Origin: Planctomycetota bacterium
Lineage (GTDB): Bacteria; Planctomycetota; Phycisphaerae; UBA1845; Fen-1342
Length of the DNA stretch: 42,299 nt
Direction of reading: 5' to 3'
Assembly: GCA_018814045.1 (NCBI GenBank)
Contig: JAHJAR010000067.1
Span: 1 to 42,299 of the forward strand
Made by a program: the position numbers and the translations under genes. The notes under the pieces are model-generated. The model was given only the letters and a program-made list of their open reading frames with translations, did no database searches and was not told the DNA's origin. How positions within the stretch are numbered: position 1 is the first letter of the stretch; every line of letters begins with the position of its first letter. Shown one piece after another: positions 41,849-42,299 of this stretch.

Positions 41849-42299
41849 ATGGAAACTGATTCTGGCTCTCGCGAACGCTTCCGCGGATATCCCGTGCTCG
41901 AACGCCACCTAACCGTGGCCGGGCGGACTTACGTGCTGTGCGGCCCGGCCAACCACCAGGACTTGCTCGACGATCCGGCCGTGGCGCAACGCTTCGAACA
42001 GGACGAGTACATGCCTTACTGGGCCGATCTCTGGCCGGCCGCGACACTGCTGGCCGAAGAGGTGGCAACGTGGGAACCGGTCGCCGACGGAACTGAGGCG
42101 CCCACCGTGCTCGAGTTGGGCTGCGGGCTGGGTCTGGTCGGTCTGGTGGCCGCCGCGCGGGGCTACCGGGTGACCGTCTCGGACTACGACGAAGACGCAC
42201 TGGCCTTCGTGCTCGAGAGCGCGCGGCGGAACGGTATCGCGGCCCCCAGCACGCGGCTGCTGGACTGGCGGGAGCGCTACGCCGACCTGGTTGTTGATC
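41849..42299 (+). CDS. Lysine-type/class I methyltransferase, N-terminal part
   Basis: The open frame runs past the window end with about 150 residues visible. It contains EYMPYWADLWPAATLLAEEV, followed by VLELGCGLGLVGLVAAARGY (SAM loop, about residues 87-106) and VTVSDYDEDALAFV, the pattern of the METTL21-like (Methyltransf_16) class. Its target could be a protein lysine or a small molecule. The start is uncertain: the ATG at 41849 and the in-frame ATG at 41816 both lack strong ribosome sites. The C-terminus lies outside the window, so catalytic completeness cannot be judged. Confidence 0.78.
   Translation, partial: METDSGSRERFRGYPVLERHLTVAGRTYVLCGPANHQDLLDDPAVAQRFEQDEYMPYWADLWPAATLLAEEVATWEPVADGTEAPTVLELGCGLGLVGLVAAARGYRVTVSDYDEDALAFVLESARRNGIAAPSTRLLDWRERYADLVVD

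Overview
The window is GC-rich, gene-dense bacterial chromosome, most likely from a planctomycete (Phycisphaerae-like). The clues are PEP-CTERM secreted proteins, a secreted DUF1028 protein ending in dockerin-like calcium repeats, a pseudopilin with the H-X9-DG motif, and intergenic palindromic repeats of a kind I associate with planctomycete genomes. The placement rests on family content recalled from knowledge, not on a marker gene or a search. No rRNA, tRNA or CRISPR array was seen.

Layout. 1-1855: minus-strand operon of secreted proteins, two of them tandem PEP-CTERM paralogs and the last running off the window. 2414-4916: DUF1028-dockerin protein and a pseudopilin-like protein. 5017-5349: mobile-element debris, a small ORF that looks like a fusion of pieces from two unrelated transposases. 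5461-14123: core of an exopolysaccharide locus of the exosortase (XrtA/PEP-CTERM) type, with two glycosyltransferases, FemAB-like protein, tyrosine autokinase, chain-length determinant, Wza-like export lipoprotein and, divergently, an ExeA-like ATPase. 14221-20541: a second minus-strand operon with three glycosyltransferases, a polysaccharide deacetylase and two methyltransferases, mostly joined by 4-bp start/stop overlaps.

20971-28536: plus-strand group with an asparagine-synthetase-type amidotransferase, a second such protein without the glutaminase cysteine, a CapA-like protein, a CgeB-like glycosyltransferase and an APH-like kinase. 28561-30588: methyltransferase and mannose-6-phosphate isomerase. 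30898-38495: tightly packed plus-strand operon starting with a Wzm/Wzt-type polysaccharide ABC transporter, followed by a KdsC-like phosphatase, a GatZ/KbaZ-like TIM-barrel protein, a nucleotidyltransferase-kinase fusion, a sugar C-methyltransferase and a glycosyltransferase. 38748-40271: the polyprenyl-phosphate sugar transferase that would start repeat-unit synthesis. 40439-42299: a lipoprotein, a GNAT acetyltransferase and a partial methyltransferase.

How it fits together. The genes can start a lipid-linked glycan (38748), extend it (at least seven glycosyltransferases), decorate it (methylation, amidation, deacetylation), control its length and export it. Two export routes sit side by side: Wza/Wzz/kinase and Wzm/Wzt. 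The exosortase itself is not in the window. The least familiar part is the 33157-37546 cassette, which looks like a dedicated route to an unusual activated sugar or polyol. A second theme is a set of 100-120 bp nested palindromes in intergenic gaps that can fold as cloverleaf or cruciform structures.
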